Shown in pieces: positions 34,258 through 43,142 of a DNA stretch of 64,000 nt. Within the stretch, counting starts at the first letter, position 1, and every line of letters starts with the position of its first letter. This stretch comes from Geobacter sp. (GTDB taxonomy: Bacteria > Desulfobacterota > Desulfuromonadia > Geobacterales > Geobacteraceae): NCBI GenBank assembly GCA_003490025.1, contig DNJC01000145.1, positions 43,278 to 107,277 on the forward strand, written 5' to 3'. The notes under the pieces were generated by a model. That model searched no databases and had not been told where the DNA came from. It saw only the letters and a list, made by a program, of their open reading frames with translations. The position numbers and the translations under genes are program-made.

Positions 34258-35078
34258 TGGGCGCGCTAACTGTTAATACGGCGCTGCTGCGCCAGATACT
34301 CGTCGGCTTCGTGCGCGACGAGGTGTACAAGGTGGGAGTCAGGAAAGGGGTGCTGGGGCTCTCCGGCGGGATCGATTCCGCCCTGGTCGCCTACATCGCC
34401 GCCGAGGCGCTCGGTCCGGAGAACGTCTACGCCTACACCATGCCGTACCGGACCAGCAATCCCGAGAGCGAGGCGCACGCGAAACTGGTCGCCGACAGCC
34501 TAGGCATCAACTACAAGGTGATCGAGATCACCCCCATGGTGGATGCCTACTTCACGCTGGTGCCGGACGCGGACAACATGAGGCGCGGCAACAAGATGGC
34601 GCGCGAGAGGATGACCATCCTGTACGACCATTCAGCCGAGGTCGGCGGTCTGGTCCTCGGGACCAGCAACAAGACGGAGCTTCTGCTGGGGTACGGCACG
34701 CTGCACGGGGACATGGCCAGCGCCTTGAACCCGATCGGCGACATCTACAAGAGCCAGGTCTGGGAGCTTTCAGAGGCGATGGGCGTGCCGCGCGAGGTGA
34801 TCGAGAAGAAGCCGTCCGCCGACCTTTGGGCCGGGCAGACCGACGAGCAGGAACTCGGCTTCACCTATCGTGCCGCCGATGAGCTGCTGTACCGGATGGT
34901 CGACCAGAGGATGAGCCGGGAAGAATTGATCGCCGCCGGTTTCGAGGCGCAGTTCGTGGACAACGTGCACAAGAAGGTGCAGGGCTCCCACTTCAAGCGT
35001 CGTCTCCCGATCATAGCCAAGGTCTCCCACAGGACCATCGACCGCGACTTCCGCTACGCAAGGGATTGGGGGAAATAA
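34257..35078 (+). CDS. nadE: NAD(+) synthetase (ammonia-using domain)
   Basis: 273 residues. GVLGLSGGIDSALVAYIAAE is the N-type ATP pyrophosphatase P-loop; LVLGTSNKTELLLGYGTLHG and KKPSADLWAGQTDEQELG are NadE signatures; it ends VSHRTIDRDFRYARDWG as do fused NadE proteins. Catalyses the last step of NAD synthesis. ATG 34257 overlaps the upstream stop; GTG 34251, in frame, is possible. Context with the nitrilase-like gene indicates a split glutamine-dependent enzyme. Confidence 0.93.
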   Translation: MGALTVNTALLRQILVGFVRDEVYKVGVRKGVLGLSGGIDSALVAYIAAEALGPENVYAYTMPYRTSNPESEAHAKLVADSLGINYKVIEITPMVDAYFTLVPDADNMRRGNKMARERMTILYDHSAEVGGLVLGTSNKTELLLGYGTLHGDMASALNPIGDIYKSQVWELSEAMGVPREVIEKKPSADLWAGQTDEQELGFTYRAADELLYRMVDQRMSREELIAAGFEAQFVDNVHKKVQGSHFKRRLPIIAKVSHRTIDRDFRYARDWGK

Positions 35079-35080
35079 AA

Positions 35081-35166
35081 CCTGTTCTAAGTTCTACGTT
35101 CTAAGTTCTACGTTTAAAGCCTTCACGGGTTTTACGTAGAACGTAGAACATAGAACGTAGAACGGG
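35081..35166. repeat. Long inverted repeat of GTTCTA units between nadE and rsmI
   Basis: Left arm 35081-35113 made of GTTCTAAGTTCTACGTTCTA units; right arm 35134-35166 its near-perfect reverse complement (33 bp each, two or three mismatches), loop about 20 bases. It ends 10 bases before the rsmI ATG and occupies the place of its ribosome-binding site. Confidence 0.85.
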
Positions 35167-35175
35167 TTCTTCATC

Positions 35176-36003
35176 ATGGGAACTCTCTACATCGTCGCCA
35201 CGCCGATAGGCAACCTCGAGGACATCACGCTGCGCGCCCTCCGCATCCTGAAGGAGGCGGACCTGGTCGCGGCGGAGGATACCCGCCACTCCAGAAAGCT
35301 CCTCACCCACTTCGGCATCTCCAGGCCGCTCACCTCGTACTTCGACCACAACAAGGACTTGAAGGGTGACTACATCCTGGACAAGCTGCGGGAGGGGCTG
35401 AGCGTCGCGCTCATCACCGACGCCGGGACCCCGTGCATCTCGGACCCGGGCTACCAGCTGGTGCGGGACGCGGTCGCCGCGGGGATTACGGTGGTGCCGA
35501 TCCCCGGGGCCTGCGCCGCGATAACGGCGCTTTCGGCCTCGGGGCTTCCCACCGACTTCTTCAGCTTCGCGGGGTTTCTCCCCAACAAGCAGGGTAAACG
35601 GCGGGAGAGGTTGCAGGCGCTCTGCGCCGAGAAGGGTATCCTGGTCTTCTACGAGTCTCCTAAGAGGCTCCTGGCGACGCTCAGGGACATGCTGGAAACG
35701 CTGGGGGATCGCGAGGTGGTTGTCGCGCGCGAGTTGACCAAGCTGTACGAGGAATTCCTGCGCGGCAGGCTCTCCGCCCTCATCGAGGAGGCGGAAGGGA
35801 GGGAGATCCGGGGCGAGGTGGCGATCCTGGTGACCCCGGCCGAGCAGACGGAACTTCCCGAGGGCCCGGGAATGGAGGAACTCCTGACCCGCTACCTCGA
35901 ATCAGGAGAGTTTTCACTGAAAGATGCGGTGAAGAGGGTGACCCTGGAGACGGGACTCCCGAAGAGCGCGGTCTACGCCGAGGCGCTACGGCTCAAAGGT
36001 TAA
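35176..36003 (+). CDS. rsmI: 16S rRNA C1402 2'-O-methyltransferase
   Basis: 275 residues. LYIVATPIGNLEDITLRALR, LKEADLVAAEDTRHSRKLL, VALITDAGTPCISDPGYQLV and VVPIPGACAAITALSASGLP are the family motifs (tetrapyrrole-methylase fold). Acts with RsmH on the decoding site of 16S rRNA. No Shine-Dalgarno sequence is visible before ATG 35176; a large hairpin lies there instead. Convergent with ltaE. Confidence 0.96.
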   Translation: MGTLYIVATPIGNLEDITLRALRILKEADLVAAEDTRHSRKLLTHFGISRPLTSYFDHNKDLKGDYILDKLREGLSVALITDAGTPCISDPGYQLVRDAVAAGITVVPIPGACAAITALSASGLPTDFFSFAGFLPNKQGKRRERLQALCAEKGILVFYESPKRLLATLRDMLETLGDREVVVARELTKLYEEFLRGRLSALIEEAEGREIRGEVAILVTPAEQTELPEGPGMEELLTRYLESGEFSLKDAVKRVTLETGLPKSAVYAEALRLKG

Positions 36004-36030
36004 GTTGGTTAACGCCAATCAAGAGTTTTA

Positions 36031-36160
36031 CCCGCTAGTACCCACTCCTCCCCCCAGCGGGGGGAGGTTGGGAGGGGGGAAGACTAGCGGATTCAGCGAA
36101 GAACCGGCAGAGTTCCCCCTCCCTGACCCCTCCCCCTCCGGGGGCGGGGACCGCCTTGTC
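36031..36160. repeat. GC-rich palindromes between convergent rsmI and ltaE
   Basis: CCGCTAGT (36031-36038) pairs with ACTAGCGG (36083-36090) and encloses CTCCTCCCCCCAG / CGGGGGGAGG and TTGGGAGGGGG, giving an imperfect 60-bp palindrome. CCCCCTCCCTGACCCCTCC and CCCTCCGGGGGCGGGGA follow. Possibly a two-way terminator; same family as the palindromes at 33140-33230. Confidence 0.65.
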
Positions 36161-37177
36161 TCACTTCCTCCCGGCGCAGAGGCGCTTGAAGGCGGTCACG
36201 GTCCGCTCCACGTCGGAGCTGTCGATGTCGAGGTGGGTCACCAGCCTGAGGGTGTCGCCTCCCCCGAGAAGTATCCCTTCCGCCGCGAGCGCCTGGCGCA
36301 GCGCGTCCGCGCTCCCGGCCGGAGGGGTAACGTAAAGCATGTTGGTGCGCGCCTGGCTCACCAGCAGCTCCTCGATGTGTCCCAGACCGGCTGCCAGGAG
36401 TTCCGCGTTCTCGTGGTCTTCGGCAAGCCGCCGCACGTTGTTCTGCAGCGCGTAGATCCCCGCCGCAGCGATGACGCCGGACTGCCGCATGCCGCCCCCC
36501 GCCACCTTGCGCCACCTGCGCCCCTTGTCGATCAGTTCGGAGCTAGCGCAGAGGACGGAGCCCGCCGGGGCGCCGAGTCCCTTGGAAAGGCAGACCGATA
36601 CCGAGTCGAAATGGGACGCTATTTCCGAGACGGGGACTCCGAGGTAGACGGCCGCATTGAAGACGCGGGCGCCGTCCAGATGGAGCGAGAGTCCCACGCT
36701 CCTGGCGAAGGCCGACGCCTTCCCGAGGTAGTCGAGCGGCAGCACCCGTCCCCCCTGGGTGTTCTCCAGGCAGAGGAGCCTGCTCACCGCGTAATGGTGG
36801 TCGGCGGGCTTCACGGCGCCTCGCACCTTGTCGAGGTCGAGTGTCCCGTCTTCCTCGAACTCCAGCGGTTGGGGCTGGATGCCGCCGAAGATGGCGCCAC
36901 CACCCCCTTCCCACCGGTAGATGTGGGCTTGCTGCCCGGCTATGTATTCATCACCCCTGCCGCAGTGGGAGAGCAGGGCGACCAGGTTGCTCATGGTGCC
37001 GGTAGGGACGAACAGCGCCGCCTCCTTGCCGAGGCGCTCCGCCGCCATCGCCTCCAGCCTGTTCACCGTCGGATCCTCGCCGTAGACGTCGTCGCCCACC
37101 TCTGCGTTAGCCATCGCCTGCCGCATCGCCTCCGACGGGAGGGTCACCGTATCGCTTCTCAAATCGATTGTTTTCAT
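36161..37177 (-). CDS. ltaE: Low-specificity L-threonine aldolase
   Basis: 338 residues, fold type I PLP enzyme splitting threonine or allo-threonine to glycine and acetaldehyde. IDLRSDTVTLPSEAMRQAM, ANAEVGDDVYGEDPTVNRLE and VPTGTMSNLVAL are typical N-terminal motifs; LSLHLDGARVFNAAVYLGVP holds the conserved Asp-Gly-Ala-Arg and SVCLSKGLGAPAGSVL the PLP lysine. Minus strand, 25 bp upstream of the end of pgi with which it may be co-transcribed. Cytoplasmic. Confidence 0.93.
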   Translation of the reverse strand: MKTIDLRSDTVTLPSEAMRQAMANAEVGDDVYGEDPTVNRLEAMAAERLGKEAALFVPTGTMSNLVALLSHCGRGDEYIAGQQAHIYRWEGGGGAIFGGIQPQPLEFEEDGTLDLDKVRGAVKPADHHYAVSRLLCLENTQGGRVLPLDYLGKASAFARSVGLSLHLDGARVFNAAVYLGVPVSEIASHFDSVSVCLSKGLGAPAGSVLCASSELIDKGRRWRKVAGGGMRQSGVIAAAGIYALQNNVRRLAEDHENAELLAAGLGHIEELLVSQARTNMLYVTPPAGSADALRQALAAEGILLGGGDTLRLVTHLDIDSSDVERTVTAFKRLCAGRK

Positions 37178-37202
37178 CTGCTCCTCTGCATCCGGCAGGT
37201 TG

Positions 37203-38795
37203 CTACCCCTTCAGGGCGCGAAACCTGTTCTCCCACAATCTCTCCCCTTTTGCAACACCGACGCCATGGTCCGGGTTCGCGGCGAGATGTCTCAACACCA
37301 GGAAGACCGTTTCGGCCTCGTCGGGGCGCGCCAGCGTCATAGCCAGGTCCTCCGCGGTGAATTCACGGTTCGGCTGCTTGCGCAGCATCCCCAGTATCTC
37401 CCCCTGCAGTTTCAGCACGGTGCCAGCCGCCTTCTTCCCTGCCTCAACTCCCGGCTGGTGGTAGGCGTTGATGTTGACCAGCGATGCGTAGAGGCCGACC
37501 GCACGCTCGTACAGCGCGATCAGCGCCCCCACCGTCAGAGGGGATACCTCGTTGACCGTGATGGTCAGGGACTCCCTCCCTTTTTCGTAGAGGGCGGCGC
37601 GTGTTCCCTGGAAGAAACCGGAAAGATAATCTCCGGAAGTGGCCCCCGGCTCCACTTGCATGGAAGGTTTTTCCCTGTCCTTGAGCACCTCGATGAAGGT
37701 GGCGAAGAAGTTGTGCACCCCCTCGCGCAGCTGTTGCACGTAGGCGTGCTGGTCCGTCGCTCCCTTGTTGCCGTAGACGGTGATACCCTGCAGCACCTTG
37801 TTCCCCGAGAGGTCGAGTTCCTTGCCGAGCGACTCCATGATGAGCTGCTGCAGGTAGCGGGAAAAGAGAAGGAGTCTGTCCTTGTAGGGGAGGATCACCA
37901 TGTCCTTCTCCCCCTTCCCGCCGGTCGCGTGGAACCAGGAGAGCGCCAGCAGCGCCGCCGGGTTCTCCCTGGTCACCTTCGACCTCGTCGCGCGGTCGCA
38001 TAGCCTCGCCCCTTCCAGCAGCCGGTCGATGTCGATCCCCTGCAGAGCCGCGGGAAGAAGCCCGACTGCCGAGGTGACGGAGGTGCGCCCGCCGACCCAG
38101 TCCCACATGGGGAAGGTGGCGAGCCACCCCTCATGCGATGCGGTCCGGTCCAGGTCGCTCCCGCTGCCGGTCACGGCGACCGCGTGGGCGGCGAAGTTGA
38201 GCCCTGCGTCGGCGAAGACGCGGCTCGCCTCCAGCATCCCGTTGCGCGTCTCCTTGGTCCCTCCGCTCTTCGAAATGACCACCACCAGGGTTCGCTTCAG
38301 CTCCTTCCCCAACTCGCCCATCACCTTGTCCATGCCGTCCGGATCGGTGTTGTCGAAGAAGGAAATCTTCATCCTGTCCAGGTGGCTACCCAGGGCGTCG
38401 GCGACGAACTGCGGCCCCAGGGCGGAGCCGCCGATTCCGACGACGAGGAGCCTCGTGAAGCGGTTGCCGTCGGGCGCAATGATGTTGCCGGCATGCACCG
38501 AGCCGGCGAATGCCTTCACGGAGGAGAGGGTCGCCTTGATCTCTTCCGACATGTCGGGGGAGGGGGCCAGTTCCGGCGCCCTGAGCCAGTAGTGGCCCAC
38601 CATCCGCCCCTCGTCCGGGTTCGCCTCCGCCCCCGCCTCGAGTTTTTCCATCTCCGCATACGCCTTTTGCAGGCGCGGCTCCATCTCGTTCAGGAAGCCG
38701 TCGCCGAAGTTGATCCGGCTGGTGTCTACGGCGAGATCGAGTTCAGCATCGTGGTAGAGCCGGCCCTTGTAACGCTCCCAAAGCTGCTTCTGCAT
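37203..38795 (-). CDS. pgi: Glucose-6-phosphate isomerase
   Basis: 530 residues. LLVVGIGGSALGPQFVADAL, VVVISKSGGTKETRNGM and WVGGRTSVTSAVGLLPA are sugar-phosphate binding motifs of SIS domains; GNKGATDQHAYVQQLREG includes the catalytic histidine region. The open frame reaches 38864, but ATG 38795 has AGGAGG just upstream and is the natural start. Interconverts glucose-6-P and fructose-6-P, linking gluconeogenesis to glycogen formation elsewhere in the window. A family with some lineage-specific length variation; assignment certain. Confidence 0.95.
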   Translation of the reverse strand: MQKQLWERYKGRLYHDAELDLAVDTSRINFGDGFLNEMEPRLQKAYAEMEKLEAGAEANPDEGRMVGHYWLRAPELAPSPDMSEEIKATLSSVKAFAGSVHAGNIIAPDGNRFTRLLVVGIGGSALGPQFVADALGSHLDRMKISFFDNTDPDGMDKVMGELGKELKRTLVVVISKSGGTKETRNGMLEASRVFADAGLNFAAHAVAVTGSGSDLDRTASHEGWLATFPMWDWVGGRTSVTSAVGLLPAALQGIDIDRLLEGARLCDRATRSKVTRENPAALLALSWFHATGGKGEKDMVILPYKDRLLLFSRYLQQLIMESLGKELDLSGNKVLQGITVYGNKGATDQHAYVQQLREGVHNFFATFIEVLKDREKPSMQVEPGATSGDYLSGFFQGTRAALYEKGRESLTITVNEVSPLTVGALIALYERAVGLYASLVNINAYHQPGVEAGKKAAGTVLKLQGEILGMLRKQPNREFTAEDLAMTLARPDEAETVFLVLRHLAANPDHGVGVAKGERLWENRFRALKG

Positions 38796-39193
38796 GTGAC
38801 CTCCTGCGACTTTCGTTAGGCGAAAGGAAGATTGATTCTCATGTGTGTCGGGGCATGATAGCATGGATTAGATTTTATTCAAGTGGGAGAGACCCCGTCG
38901 GGTTCCGGCTCATGAGGTGGGCCTGTCGCCGTGGTCATGAGAGTCTGCCCTTTTTTGCACACGGAAGTCGCCTTTGTGCAACGGATGAACAACCTCGGGG
39001 GGGATCCGACGCGCCCGCCACTGCCTGTTCAGTGAACAAACCTAAGCAAAAACGCGATATTGCGGTGGGGCGACTCTCCGCTTGCGCGTTGGTACGGCTG
39101 TTGTAATGAATAGCTTGCCGACCGAAGGGAGCAAGAGCCCGACGGCGGGAACGGTCGATCCTGTGCCGGCTACTACTGGTTGGGAGGTGCGTC
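38796..39193. other. Intergenic region with a 13-bp palindrome
   Basis: No convincing gene in 398 bp between divergent pgi and the HTH protein. A perfect palindrome TGTTCAGTGAACA lies at 39028-39040 and could be an operator. The short open frames here lack ribosome-binding sites. Confidence 0.5.
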
Positions 39194-39670
39194 GTGGGAT
39201 ACAGATATGATGATGCCATGGGGAAGGGGGGCGGTTACCTGTATACCGCGATCGAGGTGGTCGTCGTCAAGAAACAGCAGGCCTCGTCCGGGCGGCGCTT
39301 CGCGGCGCCCCTGCTGGTGGGGAACGACGCGGATGCCTGGCGTTTTGTCAACGAGAGCATGGACGACATAGTGAGCAACATGGCGAGGGTACATCAAATG
39401 AATACCAAGAGCAGGATGCACGTAGACGAGAGCGCCGAACTGTTCCAGACCAGCCTCGAACCATTCTTTACCCTCATCTCGGCCACGGCGAAGGACCACG
39501 TCATGGACAAGCTCTCCCTGTCGCTCAGGAAGGCGCTGCTCCTGATGGCGATGGAGCGCTACAGCTGCAACAGCGAGAGGATGTGTCGCGCTCTCGGGCT
39601 CACCAGGGGGAAACTCGAAAAAGAACTGAAGCGCTGCGGCCTGGTTAAGCGCGACCAGGAAGCCGCCTGA
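39194..39670 (+). CDS. Hypothetical protein with Fis-like C-terminal helix-turn-helix
   Basis: 158 residues. N-terminal part (YLYTAIEVVVVKKQQASSGR) unknown. Middle region helical (SLEPFFTLISATAKDHVMDK). The last 45 residues, KALLLMAMERYSCNSERMCR then ALGLTRGKLEKELKRCGLVK, look like the Fis-type HTH found at the end of NtrC regulators, suggesting DNA binding. GTG start 39194 behind GGGAGG, spacing six. Stands alone between pgi and the polyprenyl synthetase. Target unknown. Confidence 0.65.
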   Translation: MGYRYDDAMGKGGGYLYTAIEVVVVKKQQASSGRRFAAPLLVGNDADAWRFVNESMDDIVSNMARVHQMNTKSRMHVDESAELFQTSLEPFFTLISATAKDHVMDKLSLSLRKALLLMAMERYSCNSERMCRALGLTRGKLEKELKRCGLVKRDQEAA

Positions 39671-39758
39671 CCTCCCGGGGGGGAGGGAAGCCTCTCCCTC
39701 CCCCCGGCCACCCACCCGCTGCAACGCCCTCCCGTACCCTCTATGTGAACGAAATCCC

Positions 39759-39787
39759 TTGAATAATGAGACGGGATTTGCTACAGT
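39759..39787 (+). promoter_or_regulatory. Candidate promoter of the polyprenyl synthetase gene
   Basis: TTGAAT at 39759-39764, 17-base spacer, TACAGT at 39782-39787; 120 bp upstream of the start codon. Four to five matches per hexamer. Confidence 0.45.
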
Positions 39788-39909
39788 GCTCCGTCGATCC
39801 CGAGCAAAATCAACCGGCTGGTTCACCATAAATTCTGCAGAAAAATCCAGAAGTTAAGAGTTTTTAAGCGTGAAGGCGTTGTCGCGCCAGTCATAATACC
39901 GAGGCATTT

Positions 39910-40878
39910 ATGGATGCAGCGCTTGCCCTGATAGGGGAAGATCTGAAGAACGTGGAACTGCAGTTCAAGAAGGACCTGCAGTCGGATGTCCCCCTGATAC
40001 GCAAGGTGGGCGAGTACGTGCTTTCCAGCGGCGGGAAAAGGATACGCCCCGCACTGGTCCTCCTGGCCGCCAAACTCTGCGGCTACGGCGGGAACCGGAC
40101 CGTGCCGCTGGCCAGCGTGGTGGAGTTCATCCACACGGCGACGCTGCTTCACGACGACGTGGTCGACAACGCGAACCTCCGCCGCGGTCTCGCCTCCGCC
40201 AACACGCTCTGGGGCAACGAGGCGTCGGTCCTCGTGGGTGACTTCCTCTTCTCCAAGTCGTTCTCCCTCATGGTCACCGACGGCGACCTCCGCATACTCA
40301 AGGTGCTGGCTGATGCGACCACCATCATCGCCGAGGGGGAAGTGCTGCAGCTCGTCTGCACCAGCGACCTCGACATCACCATCGAGCGCTACATCGAGGT
40401 GGTCCGGAGCAAGACCGCCATCCTCCTTTCCGCCGCCTGCGAGGTGGGCGCCATCCTTGGCGAGGTCGAGCCGGAACTGAGGCAGGCGCTGGCGGACTAC
40501 GGCATGGACCTGGGTATCGCCTTCCAACTGATGGACGACACCCTCGACTACACGGCGACCGAGGAACAGTTCGGCAAGAGCATCGGGCACGACCTCGAAG
40601 AGGGGAAGATCACGCTGCCGTTGATCCACACCCTGGAAAACTGCACCGACGAGGAGCGCGAGCTGATCGAGTCTGTGGTGGAAAAGGAACTCCTCTCCGA
40701 CGACGACTTCGCCCGTGTCCTCAGCCTGGTTCAACGCTACGGCGGCATCGAGCACACCGTGGCAAAGGCGACGGAGCACGTCGCGCTCTGCAAGAAGCAT
40801 CTGGAGAAATTCCCCCTCTCCGCTGCCCGGGACGCGATGGCGGACCTCGCCGATTACGTGGTGACGCGCGTCAAATAA
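39910..40878 (+). CDS. ispB: Polyprenyl diphosphate synthase (IspB-like)
   Basis: 322 residues, all-helical trans-prenyltransferase. First aspartate-rich motif FIHTATLLHDDVVDNANLRR; second AFQLMDDTLDYTATEEQFGK; GGKRIRPALVLLAAKL binds pyrophosphate. Chain length cannot be derived surely, but position and length fit the octaprenyl/menaquinone side-chain enzyme. ATG 39910 with a weak GAGG upstream. Followed by a hairpin terminator. Confidence 0.9.
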   Translation: MDAALALIGEDLKNVELQFKKDLQSDVPLIRKVGEYVLSSGGKRIRPALVLLAAKLCGYGGNRTVPLASVVEFIHTATLLHDDVVDNANLRRGLASANTLWGNEASVLVGDFLFSKSFSLMVTDGDLRILKVLADATTIIAEGEVLQLVCTSDLDITIERYIEVVRSKTAILLSAACEVGAILGEVEPELRQALADYGMDLGIAFQLMDDTLDYTATEEQFGKSIGHDLEEGKITLPLIHTLENCTDEERELIESVVEKELLSDDDFARVLSLVQRYGGIEHTVAKATEHVALCKKHLEKFPLSAARDAMADLADYVVTRVK

Positions 40879-40965
40879 CCGCCCCGTGCCCGGTGATTTA
40901 GCGGGTAATTTCCCCCGAATTCCCAGAAAATTGACGCGGCCCCTGGCCGCTACACCAGTTAATGG

Positions 40966-40995
40966 GCCCGGTTTAAGCCGGGCTCGTTTTGTTTA
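40966..40995 (+). terminator. Probable intrinsic terminator after ispB
   Basis: Stem GCCCGG (40966-40971) / CCGGGC (40978-40983), loop TTTAAG, followed by TCGTTTTGTTT. Confidence 0.6.
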
Positions 40996-41120
40996 CCCAT
41001 GCCATCCTGCCGACTTCCGCGCATCCCGGCGAAACCCGCGCCAGTTCCCGCTCTTCTTGGTCCGCTTTTTGCTGTTCTGTTGCTGCGTTGCATTCAATGT
41101 GGTTTCTGCAGGGAGGTTGT

Positions 41121-41378
41121 GTGGACGAAGAGATGCTGTTGCACTCGTCTGAGATAGAGGTCAACGGAGAGGTTTTTAACATCAAGATTTTCTGCAGCGC
41201 GGCAGGGCGGTTCTTCGCCAAGACGTGCCTGGGGGAGGGGGATGTCATCATCACGGACGGCCCCTCCGTCCCGGAAGCGTTGCAGCGGCACGAGAACCTG
41301 CTTCCGCTGGCCGTCGGTACCCGCGAGCTCACCCAGAGCTACCTCGGCACCCGCAGGCCCAGGGTGCGCCGCATGTAA
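41121..41378 (+). CDS. Small conserved-looking protein, unknown function
   Basis: 85 residues from GTG 41121, which follows GGGAGG by 4 bases: MDEEMLLHSSEIEVNGEVFN, then IKIFCSAAGRFFAKTCLGEG and DVIITDGPSVPEALQRHENL, with an Arg-rich end. Predicted beta-rich first half and a helix near the end; no membrane segment. The frame is open upstream to 40989, but that part reads as low-quality coding sequence. No family recognised. Stands alone between ispB and the NtrC-type regulator. Confidence 0.6.
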   Translation: MDEEMLLHSSEIEVNGEVFNIKIFCSAAGRFFAKTCLGEGDVIITDGPSVPEALQRHENLLPLAVGTRELTQSYLGTRRPRVRRM

Positions 41379-41780
41379 CCTCCCCGCTGCGCAGGCGCCC
41401 GTTCGCGCCCGATATCCCGTCGCGGCCCGGCCGCCGCAGCGGCAGCTGTTCCGGCCCCGTTTCCCGGCCCGGATGCAGTTGCAGGGACTCCGCGTCCTTT
41501 TTTCCCTCCGTTACCTACCTTCTTCTTCCCCCACCCGTTCCTGCTTATCTCTTGTCCCCTTCCTGCTTTCTCATTATTGCCTTCAGCCGATGTCAAAGAA
41601 ACGACCATGTCCTCTTCCTGTTATGTCGGGCGGTTCGGCAACGGGGCGGAAAGCTCCCCTTGCAAAAGAGTGAGCGGAAGGGGATGCTCATTACAAAAAG
41701 GTTGCCCTGAAGGGCCAAATGCGTTAAGAATTTACACTGGATTCCGTATCGGCCCCTGTCAACCCTCGTCCAGAGATCAC
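41379..41780. other. Gene-free leader before the NtrC-type regulator
   Basis: 402 bp without a supported gene. The frame of the regulator is open back to 41577 but the protein family starts at 41781. I see a pyrimidine-rich stretch (about 41500-41580) and a small palindrome GCCCTGAAGGGC (41704-41715), no clear promoter or riboswitch. Confidence 0.5.
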
Positions 41781-43142
41781 ATGCCCCCGAAGATACTTGT
41801 CATAGATGACGACAGCTCGCTTCGACGCGTGCTGGAGTACAACCTGCAGCAGGAGGGTTACGACGTTTACACCGCCGCGGACGGCGAAAGCGGCCTCATC
41901 CTCTTCGCCGAGAAAGCGCCGGCAGTCGTCGTCACCGACCTGAAGATGCCCGGGATGAGCGGTTTCGAGGTCCTCTCCGCCATCAAGGAGCGCTCTCCCG
42001 CCACCGTCGTCATCGTCCTTACCGCCTTCGGCGCCATCGACACGGCGGTGGAGGCGATGAAGCTCGGCGCCTTCCACTACCTGACCAAGCCGTTCAACCG
42101 CGAGGAACTGAAGGTCACGGTGCTGAAGGCGCTCCAGCTGCAGGGACTCTCGGAGGAGAACAGGCTCCTCAAGGAGGAACTCTCAGGCAGGGTCGAGTTC
42201 AAGAGCATCGTCGGGACCTCCCGCGCCATGGAGGGGGTCTTCTCGGTGGTGCGCAAGGTGGCCGACACCGAGGCGACCATCCTCATCACCGGCGAATCCG
42301 GCACCGGCAAGGAATTGGTGGCGCGCGCCATCCACTCGGGGAGTTCGCGCCGCGCCGGACCCTTTATCGCCGTCAACTGTGCCGCCATCCCGAGGGACCT
42401 CCTGGAAAGCGAGCTGTTCGGGCACGTGAAGGGGGCCTTCACCGGCGCCATCCGCGACAAGGAGGGGAAGTTCCAGTTGGCCGACGGCGGGACCATCTTC
42501 CTGGACGAGGTGGGGGACCTCCCGCTGGAGCTGCAGCCCAAGCTGTTGCGCGTCTTGCAGGAACGGGTCGTCGAGCAGGTAGGCGGCACCTCGCCGCAAA
42601 AGATCGACCTCAGGGTGGTGGCGGCGACCAACGCGGACCTCGAGCGCTGGATCGGCGAAGGGAAGTTCCGCGAGGACCTCTACTACCGCCTGAGCGTGAT
42701 TCCGATAAAGCTCCCTTCGCTGAGGGAGAGGGTTGAGGACATACCGCTGCTGGTCCGCTATTTCTGCTCCAAGTTCGCGGCGGAGGGGGTGGCCTTCAGC
42801 AAGCAGGCCTTGGAGCGGCTGCAGGGCTACGCCTGGCCGGGGAACGTCCGGGAGCTGGAGAACACGGTCGAGCGTCTCCTTATCATGAGAGAGGGGGACC
42901 GGATCGACGCGGAGGACCTGCCGGAGAAGATCTCGGCCGTCTCCGCCGCGCCGGAAGGGGGGGGGCTGAGGCTCCCGCCGGAAGGGTACTCGCTGGAACA
43001 GCTGGAGATGGAGGTGGTCCTGGAGGCGCTTAACCGCTGCGACTGGAACCAGACCGCCGCGGCGCGGTTCCTGCGCATCCCGCGGCATACCCTCATCTAC
43101 AGGATGGAAAAATACCATATAACGCAACCCGGGAGGAAATGA
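41781..43142 (+). CDS. NtrC-family sigma54-dependent response regulator
   Basis: 453 residues in three domains. Receiver (1-120): ILVIDDDSS, phospho-acceptor Asp in VVVTDLKMPGMSG, Lys in YLTKPF. AAA+ (about 140-370): Walker A GESGTGKELVARAIH, sigma54-contact GAFTGA in HVKGAFTGAIRDKEGK, Walker B GGTIFLDEVGDL. C-terminal Fis HTH: LEALNRCDWNQTAAARFLRI. Activates RNA polymerase-sigma54 when phosphorylated. No histidine kinase is adjacent. ATG 41781 chosen by family start. It overlaps or abuts the thioredoxin-like gene (43142), so both share a transcript. Confidence 0.93.
   Translation: MPPKILVIDDDSSLRRVLEYNLQQEGYDVYTAADGESGLILFAEKAPAVVVTDLKMPGMSGFEVLSAIKERSPATVVIVLTAFGAIDTAVEAMKLGAFHYLTKPFNREELKVTVLKALQLQGLSEENRLLKEELSGRVEFKSIVGTSRAMEGVFSVVRKVADTEATILITGESGTGKELVARAIHSGSSRRAGPFIAVNCAAIPRDLLESELFGHVKGAFTGAIRDKEGKFQLADGGTIFLDEVGDLPLELQPKLLRVLQERVVEQVGGTSPQKIDLRVVAATNADLERWIGEGKFREDLYYRLSVIPIKLPSLRERVEDIPLLVRYFCSKFAAEGVAFSKQALERLQGYAWPGNVRELENTVERLLIMREGDRIDAEDLPEKISAVSAAPEGGGLRLPPEGYSLEQLEMEVVLEALNRCDWNQTAAARFLRIPRHTLIYRMEKYHITQPGRK

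Noticed and set aside
36005..37342. 445-codon plus-strand frame over ltaE
   Set aside because: Opposite strand encodes a complete threonine aldolase; this frame begins in a GC palindrome and shows no motif.
38843..39106. 87-codon frame between pgi and the HTH gene
   Set aside because: No ribosome-binding site, no motif, cysteine/arginine-rich composition.
39028..39190. GEMM-type riboswitch before the HTH protein, common in Geobacter
   Set aside because: I could not find the conserved core or the two-helix arrangement in this leader or in other long leaders.
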